Positions 12,836 to 24,683 of a stretch of DNA of 64,000 nucleotides are shown piece by piece. The notes under the pieces were generated by a model. It saw only the letters and a list, made by a program, of their open reading frames with translations, was not told the origin of the DNA and ran no database searches. The DNA is from Haliclystus octoradiatus (Eukaryota; Cnidaria; Staurozoa; Stauromedusae; Haliclystidae): positions 3,573,465-3,637,464 of the forward strand of contig OU744448.1 of the NCBI GenBank assembly GCA_916610825.1, read 5' to 3'. The first letter of the stretch is position 1, and each line of letters starts with the position of its first letter. Position numbers and translations under genes: made by a program.

Positions 12836-14169
12836 GCTGGTAATGATACTATTCTTGTTAGTTACATTAAATTATCGTAACTTTCAAGTTATTTACTTTT
12901 CTCGCATTATAAAAATTCAAACTCTAAAAATCGTATGTCTATCATTCAATTTCTCGCTACTCGTCGCCATTTTCAAAACAGGTGTTGTAATTGTTGGGGT
13001 AAACTCTTGGGAATATATTAGTCAATCGCCGTTAGCCTGTGTGCATTACGTCAGAACTCCATTTTATACGAGTGCAGCGATTCTCAGTATCATAGAGCGG
13101 AACACGGGATAGAGGCTCTTTCCTAGGAATATATCATATACCGGGGTATTTAGATATTATAGGGGCTGTTTACTACACTTTCACTTCGGTGACACGCATG
13201 TTCATATTGCCGGATCGGAATATCGGATTTAATCAGACGCATTTAGATAAATTAGATTCAAGATGAAATGATGGGTGACAGTATTTGTATATAATTCAAA
13301 TGAATCTCAATCCGTTTCTCAATTGATTGACATAGAAACGCTCTCGTCACATGCTTGAACACATTCAAACGAATTGTTGCAATTAACACACAATCAATAA
13401 TTTTCCCAATTTATTCTTCACTCAAGAACACCAAAAACTCACTCAACTACTTACAAATTACTCTCTATTTATACTATATTCTATTTACGTCAATGCTAAA
13501 GTCCAAATAATAAAAATACAAAACAAAGTCATTAAGACAGGAACAATTTTACATGATACGGAATAAACACATTCAAGCTAAACTATTATTAAACATTAAA
13601 CTATTAACACGGGAACAATTTCAATCTATCGTCATTTTTATGTTCCGCATTTTATTATCATGCAAGCTACGTATACACCCGCGTTAACATGTATGACGTC
13701 AACCTGCCTATTCCATTAACAATGTATTAACTAATATCACAAACGAGGCAAATCAAACATAACGGCCCTCAACTAAAATTATAATAACAAATATAGGCAC
13801 ACGAATTTTTTGATCAGCTCAGTTGTATCATTGCTCGTCAATACCACTGGCAATAAAATAGTAAATTTCAAGATGGCGTCAGTATAAATAATAACATAAT
13901 TGTTCTTTAGTTGATTATAAATTTTTGTTTATAAATTTATCAAAATTACCATTTTTCTTATATTCGGTTCAATTATTCTTAACGACAAGTTTTCAATATT
14001 TAATTTTGGTATTTATTTTGTAATAAATTATTGTGATGGTCGTTATTATTATTCGTAATATTAATTGATCGACACCTGCGTCACGATTACAACTTTGAGG
14101 TCGTAGAAAATTTATTGTTTATCACTTCATCAATATTTTTTGCTTCTCATTTTTTCAACAATTAACATG
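12836..14169. other. Intergenic, nothing supported
   Basis: AT-rich sequence with several AATAAA-like strings on both strands. Those near 14030 could serve as polyadenylation signals for the minus-strand exon at 14170-14429. I see no repeat or coding exon. Confidence 0.4.
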
Positions 14170-14429
14170 CTAGTTACCGAAAATCTTATATATCGCTTGT
14201 TCGCTCGAGTCACCGATTGGCAAATTGGCTGAAAAAATAACAATAGACATAGCCATGTGGGAGTTTTTACATACAAAATTTGAGATTAATTTTGCCTGTG
14301 TGTCAGGATTGTTCAGGGTCAGAATTTCCAAAATATTTTCACAAGACTGTTCGCAGAAATTGCACGCGTTGCAAGTCTTGATTTCTGATTGAAATTCAAA
14401 GTAGCTTCTCATGTCGCTTCTACGTATTT
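14170..14429 (-). CDS. Possible minus-strand last exon, Cys-rich
   Basis: On the minus strand an acceptor (AAAATTTCAG) is followed by an open frame of about 85 codons ending in TAG. It begins IRRSDMRSYFEF, then a cysteine cluster (TCNACNFCEQSCENILEIL), a later FVCKNSH and a C-terminal SSEQAIYKIFGN. The frame stays open back to the acceptor and the composition is protein-like. The spacing of the cysteines vaguely recalls saposin-like modules, but I cannot assign it. No upstream exon was found at 14430-16100. Confidence 0.35.
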
Positions 14430-16144
14430 CTGAAATTTTAATAAAATGTCTTGTGCTTCACCAACCCGAAGGGTTTAAGTGCATGCTCAAGCGGTGGCAC
14501 CATTAAAAATTCAGGACGTAGGACGGTTGGCTTGTGATGCGCTGAAAAAGTGCTATTATACCCAAACGGGAGCCTCAATCTTTTTCAAAATGCTCGTGAT
14601 TGATATCATTTCACTTGCAAAACAATTATAATAATATAGAAATTCTTAAGAAAATTTCTTAGAGAGCTATCTGCAACAGCGGATTCAGGAAAATTGCTAC
14701 AAATTTGAGGTATTTTAGTCGCAGCGTGCACTTCAACGTTCAATATGTTGATCCAAAATTATACATAAAGGGAGTTAAAACGTCGATGAACTTCCACTAT
14801 TGTTTTATTAATCTCTACTTTATAGTGATGCTCCAGCCCAAGCAATCGCTTTTCTAACAAAAGTCTCCAGGGCGACAATTTAAATGCTGTACATATACGG
14901 GAATAGGGGTGTGTAGATGGAGAGAGAGACAGATATTAAGGATTTGTTTACGGTAATTTTCTATTATATCTGTCGATAAACAATTTCTCCTCTATACTGC
15001 TTGAGTCTTGCAATAACTTTTCAAGGAAGTTGTCTTGACATTTATTGCAAATTCTTACATATATTACTTTCGAACTCAATTGCTATGAATGCAACAGCGC
15101 TTGTTCTTTATTCTTGTCCTATACAAATCAGATATAATATTTCTTATTCTCTACCCTTAATATCTTAAACTTAATAAGTCTTTATTGTACTACTTGACTA
15201 TTAAGTTTAAAAATTAAGTTGTAAATATAGAAATATACAATTCAAACAGCCAGATACTGCATGGTGTTCTCTACATACGGTTATACATAATTATTTTGTT
15301 TAGTTGCATGTCATTTAAGTGGATGTTTCCGCGCAAGGTTGACGGATCACTACATCCCATAAACGGACAATTCTGCGCTGACTAAATAACGTTGGTAGCA
15401 TATCAATAATATAAAATATCCTCATCAAAAATTCATTTTGTTGGATTACTAATTCTCATGTTCATATCAGCGTGGAAGCATCAGAACAAATTAAAGCGAC
15501 TCTACAAACAATGTGTACTACCTAATGTGTTTTTCATTGGATTATTTCCTAACAACCTTGATATCCTTGGCAAATTTGTTATGAGTTGCTATGCAGCTGC
15601 CAATCAACTACGTCTAAGTAATACCATACCTATGAAATTTTTCTAAATAATTTGCAAATAATCAAGGGTTATCAAAGGATGGGGACCGTTTATCCGACTT
15701 CAGATTTACCTGTATAATTTGGAGGCGTAATTGCAAGAGGTATGGAGGAGGTGTTTGCATTTAAATACACGTTATCACTGAGGTGTGTGGGTGCGCATTA
15801 ACTGGTTAAATTGCATCAGGCGTATGTAATATGCGCTATAAGGAGTATTTCTGGGAAATACTAGGCGTAAATAATGCTCAGATTTGAATACGCTTGCATT
15901 ATTTTCTCTCAAACTATGCGGTTTAGCCTAACATAAGCGGAGAGAAATGGTATACATAACATTTACAGCGGATTACTGAAAGAAAAAAAGTTCAAAGTGT
16001 GATGTCTGGTTGAATCATATAATAAGTTCAGGATGCAGTCATGGTTAAAAACAATGTTTTGAACCATGTTTGAACTTGATTCAAAGTAAGAAAAATTATG
16101 AAGCGGATCAAAACCGCAATTATCAAAAACTATCAATAATGGCG
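14430..16144. other. Intergenic, nothing supported
   Basis: I see no splice-flanked exon or inverted repeat. A 62-codon open frame at 15458-15646 has no supporting context. Confidence 0.4.
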
Positions 16145-16148
16145 TTCC

Positions 16149-16364
16149 TGTATGTTTACGACATCATTTAACAAGAAAACAAAAATAAAGATAGCTTTTT
16201 CCTCTTATTCATGCTGTGGTCAACGCTAGAATCGCAACATATAGTAGCGTTACCTGTTGTATGTTGACATCACTCAACAAGAAGCTATACTAATGAATGT
16301 TGCTTTTTCGTCTTATTCATGCTGTGGTCAACGCTAGAATCAGATATAATAGCGTTACCTGCAA
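16149..16364 (+). repeat. Two-unit tandem duplication upstream of gene A
   Basis: Two head-to-tail copies of about 110 bp (about 16149-16258 and 16259-16364) share TCTTATTCATGCTGTGGTCA, AACGCTAGAATC and TAGCGTTACCTG. They sit just before the first transposon copy and about 1 kb before the gene A start. They could be part of its regulatory region, but this is inference. Confidence 0.65.
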
Positions 16365-16427
16365 AATGTCATCTATATATATATCCCTTGTTCAAAAAGT
16401 ACATCATTTGGAAGTTGAAGTCTCTTA

Positions 16428-17258
16428 CCCCTAGGTTATACGCCGTACTTTCGAGAGGCGATCCATCAAAAATGGATCGGCACGCCTGAAAGTACGGCGT
16501 ATAATCTGGCAAAGTACGGCGATTAATTTTTGGGTCGACCCAAAATCGAAAGTACGGCTGATCCAGGCGTACCAAACTGAAAACAGCCGTACCGGTACGC
16601 CTGAAAAAGCAGTTGGAATATACGCCGTACTTTCGTGAGGCGTACCATTTCGAATTTGGAATGTTTTCGTCATTTCCAGGGGGTTTCTGTATGAATTTCT
16701 TATTGTTTCCTGCCTGTTGCTAAGTAACCGTGGTTAGTAATCGTATCATAACAATAGCGGTGGTGTAGTATTACGTTTTAAATTCAAATAAATGAATAAA
16801 CTACTGTTGTGATCACATTTGTGTATTCTTTGCCATTTTTATATTTTATCATGATTTTATCGAAAGCAAATAATCTATCTATCAATGATATATTGTTTTT
16901 GAGCACTTTAAATATGAAAAATATTTTAAGTATGAAGATAACATAATCTCGAGCATCGTGATTGTAAACCAAATATATTTTAGTGGCTTTGTAAATACGC
17001 GTATGTCGACAAATAATAATTTGCAGTAAAAACTATGCAGATTTCGAATTAAAAAGTCTTTCTATTACGGATTCTCAGAACAGAATGTCACAGCTCTTCT
17101 CACAGGAAGCGGTAAAGTTCAAACAAAAATCAACTGGGACGCCACTTTTGGATCGGCGTATAATCCCACTTTTATAATTTTTTGTGTTTGGTCGAATTGG
17201 TACGGCGTACCAAAAAAAGTTGGTACGGCTCTCGAAAGTACGGCGTATAACCTAGGGG
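16428..17258. mobile_element. Non-autonomous DNA transposon, copy 1 (831 bp), in the gene A 5' flank
   Basis: The ends are a perfect inverted repeat of about 30 bp (CCCCTAGGTTATACGCCGTA ... and its complement). They are flanked by TTA on both sides (16425-16427, 17259-17261), a 3-bp target duplication. Subterminal GTACGGCGTA motifs recur many times inside. No transposase. The 3-bp TTA duplication resembles PIF/Harbinger elements, but the ends do not let me assign a family. It ends 57 bp before the start codon of gene A, in its promoter or 5' leader. Confidence 0.9.
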
Positions 17259-17475
17259 TTAGCATATTATTATAAAACTAAGAACAGCTACAAGTCTTTT
17301 TATACTTAGTAAACAATGATGTTCTTAATATCATACTTATGTCTGTCGATCAACTCTATTCATATTGTCGGCGCAAGTCAAAGAATGTGCCATGAGAAAG
17401 GCAACAAAAATGATTTTAAGGGAAGAATATTCCTCGGACAACGAATTACGAATGATTTTATTAACGGCCATCTGA

Positions 17476-18309
17476 CCCCTAGGTTATACGCCGTACTTTC
17501 GAGAGGCGATCCATCAAAAATAGATCGGCACGCCTGAAAGTACGGCGTATAATCTGGCAAAGTACGGCGATTTATTTTTGGGTCGACCCAAAATCGAAAG
17601 TACGGCTGATCCAGGCGTACCAAACTGAAAACAGCCGTACCGGTACGCCTGAAAAAGCAGTTGGAATATACGCCGTACTTTCGTGAGGCGTACCATTTCG
17701 AATGTGGAATGTTTTCGTCATTTCCAGGGGGTTTCTGTATGAATTTCTTATTGTTTCCTGCCTGTTGCTAAGTAACCGTGGTTAGTAATCGTATCACAAC
17801 AATAGCAGTGGTGTAGTATTACGTTTTAAATTCAAATAAATGAATAAACTACTGTTGTGATCACATTTGAGTATTCTAGTTGCCATTTTTATATTTCATC
17901 ATGATTTTATCGAAAGCAAATAATCTATATATCAATGATATATTATTTTTGAGCACTTTAAATATGAAAAATATATTTAGTATGAAGATAATATAATCTT
18001 GAGCATCGTGTTTGTAAACCAAACATATTTTAGTGGTTTTGTAAATACGCGTATGTCGACAAATAATAATTTGCAGTAAAAACTTTGCAGATTTCGAATT
18101 AAAAAGTCTTCCTATTACGGATTCTCAGAACAGAAATGTCACAGCTCTTCTCACAGGAAGCGGTAAAGTTCAAACAAAAATCAAGTGGTACGCCATTTTT
18201 GGATCGGCGTATAATCCCACTTTTGTAATTTTTTGTGTTTGGTCGAATTGGTACGGCGTACCAAAAAAAGTTGGTACGGCTCTCGAAAGTACGGCGTATA
18301 ACCTAGGGG
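17476..18309. mobile_element. Non-autonomous DNA transposon, copy 2 (834 bp), inside gene A exon 1
   Basis: Nearly identical to the element at 16428-17258, with the same perfect terminal repeats and few substitutions. It is flanked by TGA at 17473-17475 and 18310-18312. It sits inside the coding sequence of gene A between codons for HL and the LPTF region. Near-identity of the two copies, about 1 kb apart, indicates recent activity. Confidence 0.92.
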
Positions 18310-18491
18310 TGAGTTTGCCAACGTTTGCTGAATGTGAGGATAGATGTTCAGTGACTGATTGGTGTTATGCAATGAGCTATAACCACAAAACATCTAACGT
18401 TTTGGGGAAGAACTGTTTAATGAGTGGAAATTCTGCTATCAGGGAGAAACTCAACTCGGATTCTGCTTTCACTACTATATTCTTTTCTTGG

Positions 18492-20566
18492 GTAAGCATA
18501 TAAAACATCTTTGTTCACGCATTCTATTGCAACCGAAAATATTCTGAATGTAAGAAAGTTCTATAGTGTTAGAGAGGGCACTTTATATTTTTCTGATTTT
18601 ATTCTTGATTGTGTATAATAATCAATCCTTTTATGTGAATTTATTTTCAGTATTCATTTGACTTATTTATCTTGCACCGGCCCTGTCCAAATGCTAGAGT
18701 ATCATCAAATCAATATATACTTTTTGTAATAAATTTCGGTTATATTTTTTTATTATTTGTTTTTAGTATTATAATTTTTATAGTTTAACTTTCGGTTATA
18801 GGAATTTTTTATATTTTATTTTTAATTATAATATATAGCAAAGGTCTGATAGTGCAACAATGAACAGAGTTGTACATATATTGGCTTTGTCAAATTTATA
18901 ATTTATTTATTATTTTAAACATTTAAATTATCGTAAAAACTTGACACAATAAAAGAGTTGTATATGAATTGAAATTGAGAAGAAAAAAAAAATAATAAAA
19001 AAATACATGTAACATAGGTTCTAAAGCCGAAATACTATATCTTCTGGTAGAAAGTTCCATGATGGTAGAACTCGGTTAAAGTAGTGATATTTTGTAACAT
19101 TTGATTTGGAGCATAATGATGATGATAACTTTAGATATGTGGCCCCTCATGTTGTATTTATTTATCTGATATTTGCAGTAATCATTTATATCTATATCTA
19201 CAAAGTTGTGTACTATCCCCGGTACTATCTTATATAAAAAGCAAATATCTTGTTTTAATCACCTCAACTCAAGGGACTCTAGATCCAGACTCTAGGTCAA
19301 GAAGACGTTTACTTCAAGATATATCTGGATCTAATTTTTTAATATTATAAATAAAACGAGTAAATCTTTGCTGATCAGATTCAATTCTTTAATGTCTTTT
19401 GATAGCGATTGGATCCAAAATAGGTCTGACATATATTTTATAAGCTTGTAACAAAATTAAAGGATCACGCGAAGTAAAACATTTCTTTAATAAATATAAC
19501 CTTCAGTTTGCCTTTGCTGATATCATAGCGCAATGAGAGGATGCCTTCCAGTCGGTTGTTCAAAATATTCCCAAGTCTTTGATTTTATTATCATTATTTA
19601 GGACGTGGTCATCTAAACTTATTGAAGTGCGTACATTTTGTTTGTTGCTTTAACCCAGGAAAGAAAGTAAAACACTTTTCATGGGCAAGTCTAAGCTTCA
19701 ATTTAAATGCCAGACTGGGACGTTGTCTAGAGTAGACTGCAAAGTATTTTCTATAGATGTGTGACAGGAAAATATTTTTGTCCCCGGGTTTTTGTCTCGT
19801 CAGCAAAAGGTTTGATTTGGCATCTTTCTTCAATGCAATCAACGATGTCGTTGATGAAGAGAATGAAAAGTAGTGAGCCTAGGACTGAGCCTTGAGGTAC
19901 ACCACCAACTACAAATGTAGGATGAGATAATGTGTTTTCGATGCATTCAGATTTGAGAAAGATTTCAACAATGAACATTGAATGTCTTTAATAAATAAAT
20001 ATTATGACATGATTATCAAATGATAACAAAGTTTGATTTGATCCGATCCGAACTTTTCAAGGAGAAGAACGGTCTAATCCGATCCGAAGTATAAAATATG
20101 ATCCCCAGTCAGACAAAAATCCGATCGGTTCGGATCGGAATCGATTTCAGATATGATTCGAGTCGGTTTCACAGACCCCCTGGTCACTCTGGTCCTGATG
20201 TGTTTGCAAATTCTAGGATAAAGATTTGCCTCAAAATTCCAGTCTAAATTTGACGATAAATATACCATCAGAGACTCAAAGCAGAAAAAGAATACAGGAA
20301 ACTGCAATGCACTAAAAAAATGATATCAACAAAGCTATTTGAGAAAGAGGCTACTAAATTTAAAAATTTTTCCAAGAGGTAAAATTTGATCCAAGGACAA
20401 TTTAGTAAGTAAAAACATTCATTTTGACAATTTTTACTACAGGCTCCTAAATTGAGCGAAGGAGCCTCTTTGAGGAGGCCAAAGGCTGACTAGCCCCGGG
20501 TGCAGGCCGCAAACCAAAGTCTTGTATTTGAATAATAATTTCATTATTTTCTTGCTTCTTCGACAG
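18492..20566. other. Intron 1 of gene A
   Basis: AT-rich intron. It contains a decayed LINE reverse-transcriptase piece on the minus strand (about 19610-19978) and a stretch at about 20036-20165 rich in GATCCGATC-like repeats. I see nothing else that I can support. Confidence 0.5.
19610..19978 (-). mobile_element. LINE reverse-transcriptase fragment (CR1/jockey-like), decayed
   Basis: On the minus strand a short frame carries GGVPQGSVLGSLLFILFIND and then FADETKT, matching the PQG and (Y/F)ADD motifs of non-LTR reverse transcriptases. The second Asp of the ADD motif is changed (ADE), so the active site is lost. Frameshifts follow. It lies in intron 1 of gene A. Confidence 0.75.
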
Positions 20567-20734
20567 GAGGAAAACAACAGCACCCAAGTTTACGGTAAGT
20601 GTTGATCATCCTCATTATCATAGGCGAGCAGATTCAAATGAGTAATTACCAAGACACAAATCAATTTCATTATAAACTTGTCAATGACATTTATCAAAAG
20701 TATTGTAATCCAAATGTGGGAAGAGAGAGTCTGG

Positions 20735-21131
20735 ACCCGGGGGATAACTCCCATACTACTGCTATACGGGGACGTGCCACTTTCAAATTTGGGTCCATAT
20801 TTCAGCTTAAATTTATACTTTTTGGTAGGAAATTTTGAAATATTAAACGTTTTGGGTCCCATTTCGATTTCCTAAAGAATTTGGGAAAAAACTGAATTTG
20901 AAGGCTGAAAACTGAAAACTGGATTTGAATATTTTACCCATAAAAATGAAACATTTCCGCAGAGAGGCTATATGAAAGTACTCTCCCTGGACTTTTTGAG
21001 TAGCATTTTTAAGTATTTAAAACAATTTGGGTAGCTCTTAAAGGAGGCTTTTGGGACTTTTCGGGTACTTCACATTTTACCAAAGTGGCACCCTCCATCC
21101 ATGCGTCACTTGGAGTTACCCCCCTCCCGGA
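20735..21131. mobile_element. MITE with G-run/C-run ends, copy 2
   Basis: Starts GACCCGGGGGATAACTCCCA, contains GGGGACGTGCCACTTTCAAA, and ends TTGGAGTTACCCCCCTCCCG. About 397 bp, longer and more diverged than the copy at 10640. It lies in intron 2 of gene A, about 310 bp before exon 3. Confidence 0.75.
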
Positions 21132-21896
21132 TCCTGGACTGTTTTATGATAATCCCAAATATTAATTGCTCATCAATTTCATTGTCAAACATACAATCAT
21201 ATCACAGTGGTATACTGATATACATAATTCCGATAAGCAAATCAATTACAAAATAAATAATAAATAAAACAAAGAAATTTTACCAAATCATATAAGAAGA
21301 AGTAGCACATCACTGTAACAATGTTATTATGCTTTCATTTAATTTTTTTTATTATTTATTCTATAATTTTGCATGAGTCATGACTATAACATCATTTCAG
21401 GCTTTTCCTCTCTGTTCTACACGGTTTTATCTTTTTTATGATAGGACACATGACTTTGAATGATGCTTGTAATAACCTCGATAGTGATCGTGATTCGCTT
21501 GTTGTAACAGAAATGAAAATACCGAAAAACGTGAGGCTTTTAAAATGGATCATAAAAACTGGTAGAAGCGGGACTGGAGCCTTGTTAGTTGTTCAAAGAA
21601 GTTCAATGTCCACTTTCAAAATTCTCCATCAGACTGATTACTCCCTCGTTGCTGGGACACATGAACTATTTATTAACGATAACAGTTTTGTGACACCTTC
21701 AAATGCGTTGATCGCTTTTTCTAATGTTGGCCGTGGGTGTATTATTGGGTGTTTCAATCTTGTGGATTCACAACAAATTACCCAGTTTGGTTTAACAGGG
21801 GATGAGCATATCGGATCAACAATACCCTATTCGTCTAAGACTTTTTCTGGTGAAAGGATGTACCACGTTGCATTAAAAGTGACAAATAATCAATGA

Positions 21897-23569
21897 AGAT
21901 ATCGACAAAACGTCTATTGGCATTGTAAGCACTATTTGATTCAATAATTTCAAAAAGTCCTATATATAATCATGTACATTCATTTTTTGTTCTAAAAGCA
22001 TTCGGTGTTTGAAGTAAACTATTTAAAATATTTCATATTAATTTCATTTTGTAATTGAACTTTATTCTTTCATTGTTTTAATATATTATATACTATACGT
22101 ATCACACATATCACACAACGCCATTAAGTATTTCTATGTAGTTTATACCGCATAACAATTTTATTATTAGTCTGAGTTCTGAAGAATATATAGTTGAATA
22201 AACAAAATATTGATTGATGAAAGATGCATAGACATATTCAATATCAAAGAAATATCTAATACACATAAAATACCTTTCTCCTTTTTTGTAAATATGAAAA
22301 ATAAGAAATCATTGACTGTAAGCGATAATTTCTGATATTTCATTCCACACAATTCGTTTATTTATAAATTCCTTGGAAGTCATTCCTAAATCGTGCTATG
22401 TATAGAATCTGTCCCATAACAGTGCAGTCACAATGTCAGTTAGTGTTAGTATTGAATTTACACAGAAAGAACAGAAAAGAAAATACTGTAAAGATTTTAA
22501 ATACATTATGTAATTAATTGATTGTTTATTGTAACATAAAGCCCTGGGCAAACGACGGAAACTTTTGGGCAACAAATATGTTTTTGTCTGACGTGTGTTT
22601 TTCGTGTTCTGAAGCAGTCTTATCAAGAGCGGCTATACAGACCAGACTTTCACAAGACTTTTCTAGAAAAACTCAGACTGAACTTACAAAGAAGCCATGA
22701 AATGACCACAAGAACGAAAGGGTTCGAATAGGATAACGAAGGCCTTCGATAACAAACATCCTTGGATTGACTTGGAAAATGTTTCATGGCCATCAAACAC
22801 GATGCGACAAATAATATACACGATGCAAGACGTCAGACAAAATCGAAAGAGTGGCTAAACGACAAGGATTTTCGAAGGATTTAAAAGTCGCGCAAATGTT
22901 GTCGTCGTTTGCCCAGGGCTTAACAGGTTAATTTTTTAATTTTAATGTTAATCTCTTTTTAATTTAAAATGGAATTCTCAGCACATTCAGTATATATCAT
23001 CATTATTAACACTGACAGAATTATTGATTACTCAACATTTATTATTGCCTTAAAAAACTGTCTCTATTTATTGGTCGTCTTTATACCGTCCAAAACATTT
23101 GTTATCAATTATTCTTCAAAGTACACTCACAATAAGTAAATTTGGCGTTTATATTACTTTTAAACGTTAGTCCTTGACGGAAGGCACTTCTATGAATCAT
23201 TCAGATACACATCATATTTCGAAAAATGATCCATTCGGATTGGAAATTAATAACACATTCTAAAAGCATAACAATGCGTTGTTAAATATCCAAATCGTCA
23301 AAATCGACGTGCCGATATGACAGGAAGAAGTTTTCTATTTTTGATTTAATAAATCCCATGATGGGAAGTATTCAGCTAATCCCATGATTTTCATAATATG
23401 AAGTATTTTATAAGCTATTTTTGAATTAAAACCATCGGCAATTTTCATTCATTACATCAGAGTTCTATAAACATTAATATTTCTATAATATCTGCACGGC
23501 ATAAGACATGAATAAATTAAAGTTCATTGTTTAAATTAAACTAAATTCGTAACACGTTCAATGCACGTA
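21897..23569. other. Intergenic between gene A and the exon-1 relic
   Basis: Contains the 3' flank of gene A (AATAAA at 22197-22202) and a MITE at 22540-22920. The rest is AT-rich with nothing that I can support. Confidence 0.5.
22540..22920. mobile_element. MITE, 381 bp, with TAA target duplication
   Basis: The ends AGCCCTGGGCAAACGACG and CGTCGTTTGCCCAGGGCT are inverted repeats, flanked by TAA on both sides (22537-22539, 22921-22923), as in PIF/Harbinger-type elements. No gene inside. A truncated relative lies at 49237-49490. Confidence 0.85.
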
Positions 23570-23635
23570 ATGTGCGATAAGAAAGGCAATCGTGTTGATT
23601 TTAGAGGAAGGGTATTCCTCTCAGAACGAATTACA
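23570..23635 (+). pseudogene. Relic of a fifth PAN-family exon 1
   Basis: 22 codons translate as MCDKKGNRVDF then RGRVFLSERIT. This aligns with the start of the mature part of gene A exon 1 (MCHEKGNKNDF, KGRIFLGQRIT). No signal peptide precedes it. The frame stops soon after (GTATGAG), where homology is lost, and a reversed SINE begins at 23680. No later part of a gene copy is seen before gene B at 24684. It appears to be the remains of another tandem copy, deleted apart from this piece. Confidence 0.8.
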
Positions 23636-23679
23636 GTATGAGCATGCAGTCGCATTTTTAAGATTACATTAAAAGTAAT

Positions 23680-24040
23680 GTAGACGGTGTCGCCCTACCG
23701 AAGGCACCCGTACCACTCCTCTATTTCTAGATGAGTGGCTTTCTTCGCTGAGAGCAATGATTTTAAACTCTCTTTGTTGATCTCAGCCGCGACACTGCAG
23801 ATCAGTTTCAACAGATTTCATGGCAGATAGGTCTTGATTGTCAATGCGCAACTATGCGCTGCAGCTACTCACAATGCTATTCCCTCTGTACCATTCCATC
23901 CGCCATCCTCAGATGGTACTCATTTGATGTTTCAGATAAAGTCAAGGCTGAGTTGACCTTCAGGGGGATTTGAACCACAGTCGATCAGATATGATCCGAT
24001 CGGAAGTTCGGTTGCTCTGCCATCTGAGCTAATCTTCCTG
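23680..24040 (-). repeat. tRNA-derived SINE, copy 2
   Basis: Reverse orientation of the element at 6889-7248: it begins TAGACGGTGTCGCCCTACCG and ends with the complement of the B box (GGATTTGAACC) and A box. A second TCCATCTGAGCTAG-like string just after it suggests a small rearrangement at the tRNA-like end. It lies between the exon-1 relic and gene B. Confidence 0.85.
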
Positions 24041-24683
24041 GGTTAGATAGAATCGAGCCGAGCTCGAGTCCATCTGAGCTAGATTGCATTGAGAGTTATA
24101 ATAAATATTTTGATATGATGATTATGGATAAATCCACAGATAGACTCCAATTTGTGGTGTCGTTCTAGGTAGAGTACACGATTGCATTGTCTAAATAGGA
24201 CTGATTTCTAATTGCGAACTATAATTTCCATTTTTAATACAGAATCGGGGTCAGAATGATATGATTTACAATTACACAATAATCGCAGCATGTAAGCATG
24301 CGCTTATTCTTATATGAGTACGTCACAGTTCAATATCTTCCAATTATTCTCATATAATTTGATTTCTAACAAGATATATAGGCCTTGAAAACTGATTCAC
24401 GTAATAATTGGTGTCCCAGATGACGAAGTCTCGTTTTATAACTGCTTAGATCATTTCTAGCTTTCTATTAAACTCAGTAACGATTTTGGTGTATGTATTT
24501 TCTTTGTCATTTAACAACGAGTCCGAGTGCGTAGCGGAATATCTTTCTTTGAAAATGTTCAAAAAGAGTTGTGACACCTGCTTTTCAATTCACATGTCTC
24601 TGTCTGGGAAATTAGAAATCGACGTTGGTTCATCGTGTAATCTGATATAAGCCTCTTGTTACTAATTATCTCTTGTTGATACT

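Larger units (their letters stand above)
17316..21896 (+). pseudogene. Gene A: PAN/apple-like secreted protein, exon 1 split by a transposon
   Basis: First of four tandem paralogues. Exon 1 runs 17316-17475 and resumes at 18313-18491. Exon 2 is 20567-20594 (28 nt) and exon 3 is 21445-21896. The signal peptide (MMFLISYLCLSINSIHIVGA) and the first PAN cysteine (QRMCHEKG) precede the insertion. The rest (FAECEDRCSVTDWCYAMSY, NCLMSG) follows it. The split is an 834-bp element (17476-18309) with TGA duplicated on both sides; as assembled, its sequence brings a stop into the frame. Element plus duplication is 837 bp, a multiple of three, so the empty site would encode 272 aa like its paralogues. 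Exon 2 is divergent (EENNSTQVY). Exon 3 keeps the family core (VRLLKWIIKTG, GALLVVQR, FVTP, GRGCIIGCF). The untouched remainder suggests a recent, perhaps polymorphic, disruption. An AATAAA lies at 22197. Confidence 0.8.

Noticed and set aside
12795..13112. 105-codon hydrophobic open frame
   Set aside because: It starts in the right arm of a fold-back element and has no splice or homology support. T-rich DNA gives a hydrophobic translation by chance.
15458..15646. 62-codon frame
   Set aside because: No splice sites in frame, no homology, and no conserved neighbour.
16369..17696. Minus-strand frames repeated at 16369-16673 and 17378-17696
   Set aside because: Identical frames in both transposon copies, ending at the element edges. 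There is no transposase motif, so they are by-products of the GTACGGCGTA-rich ends.
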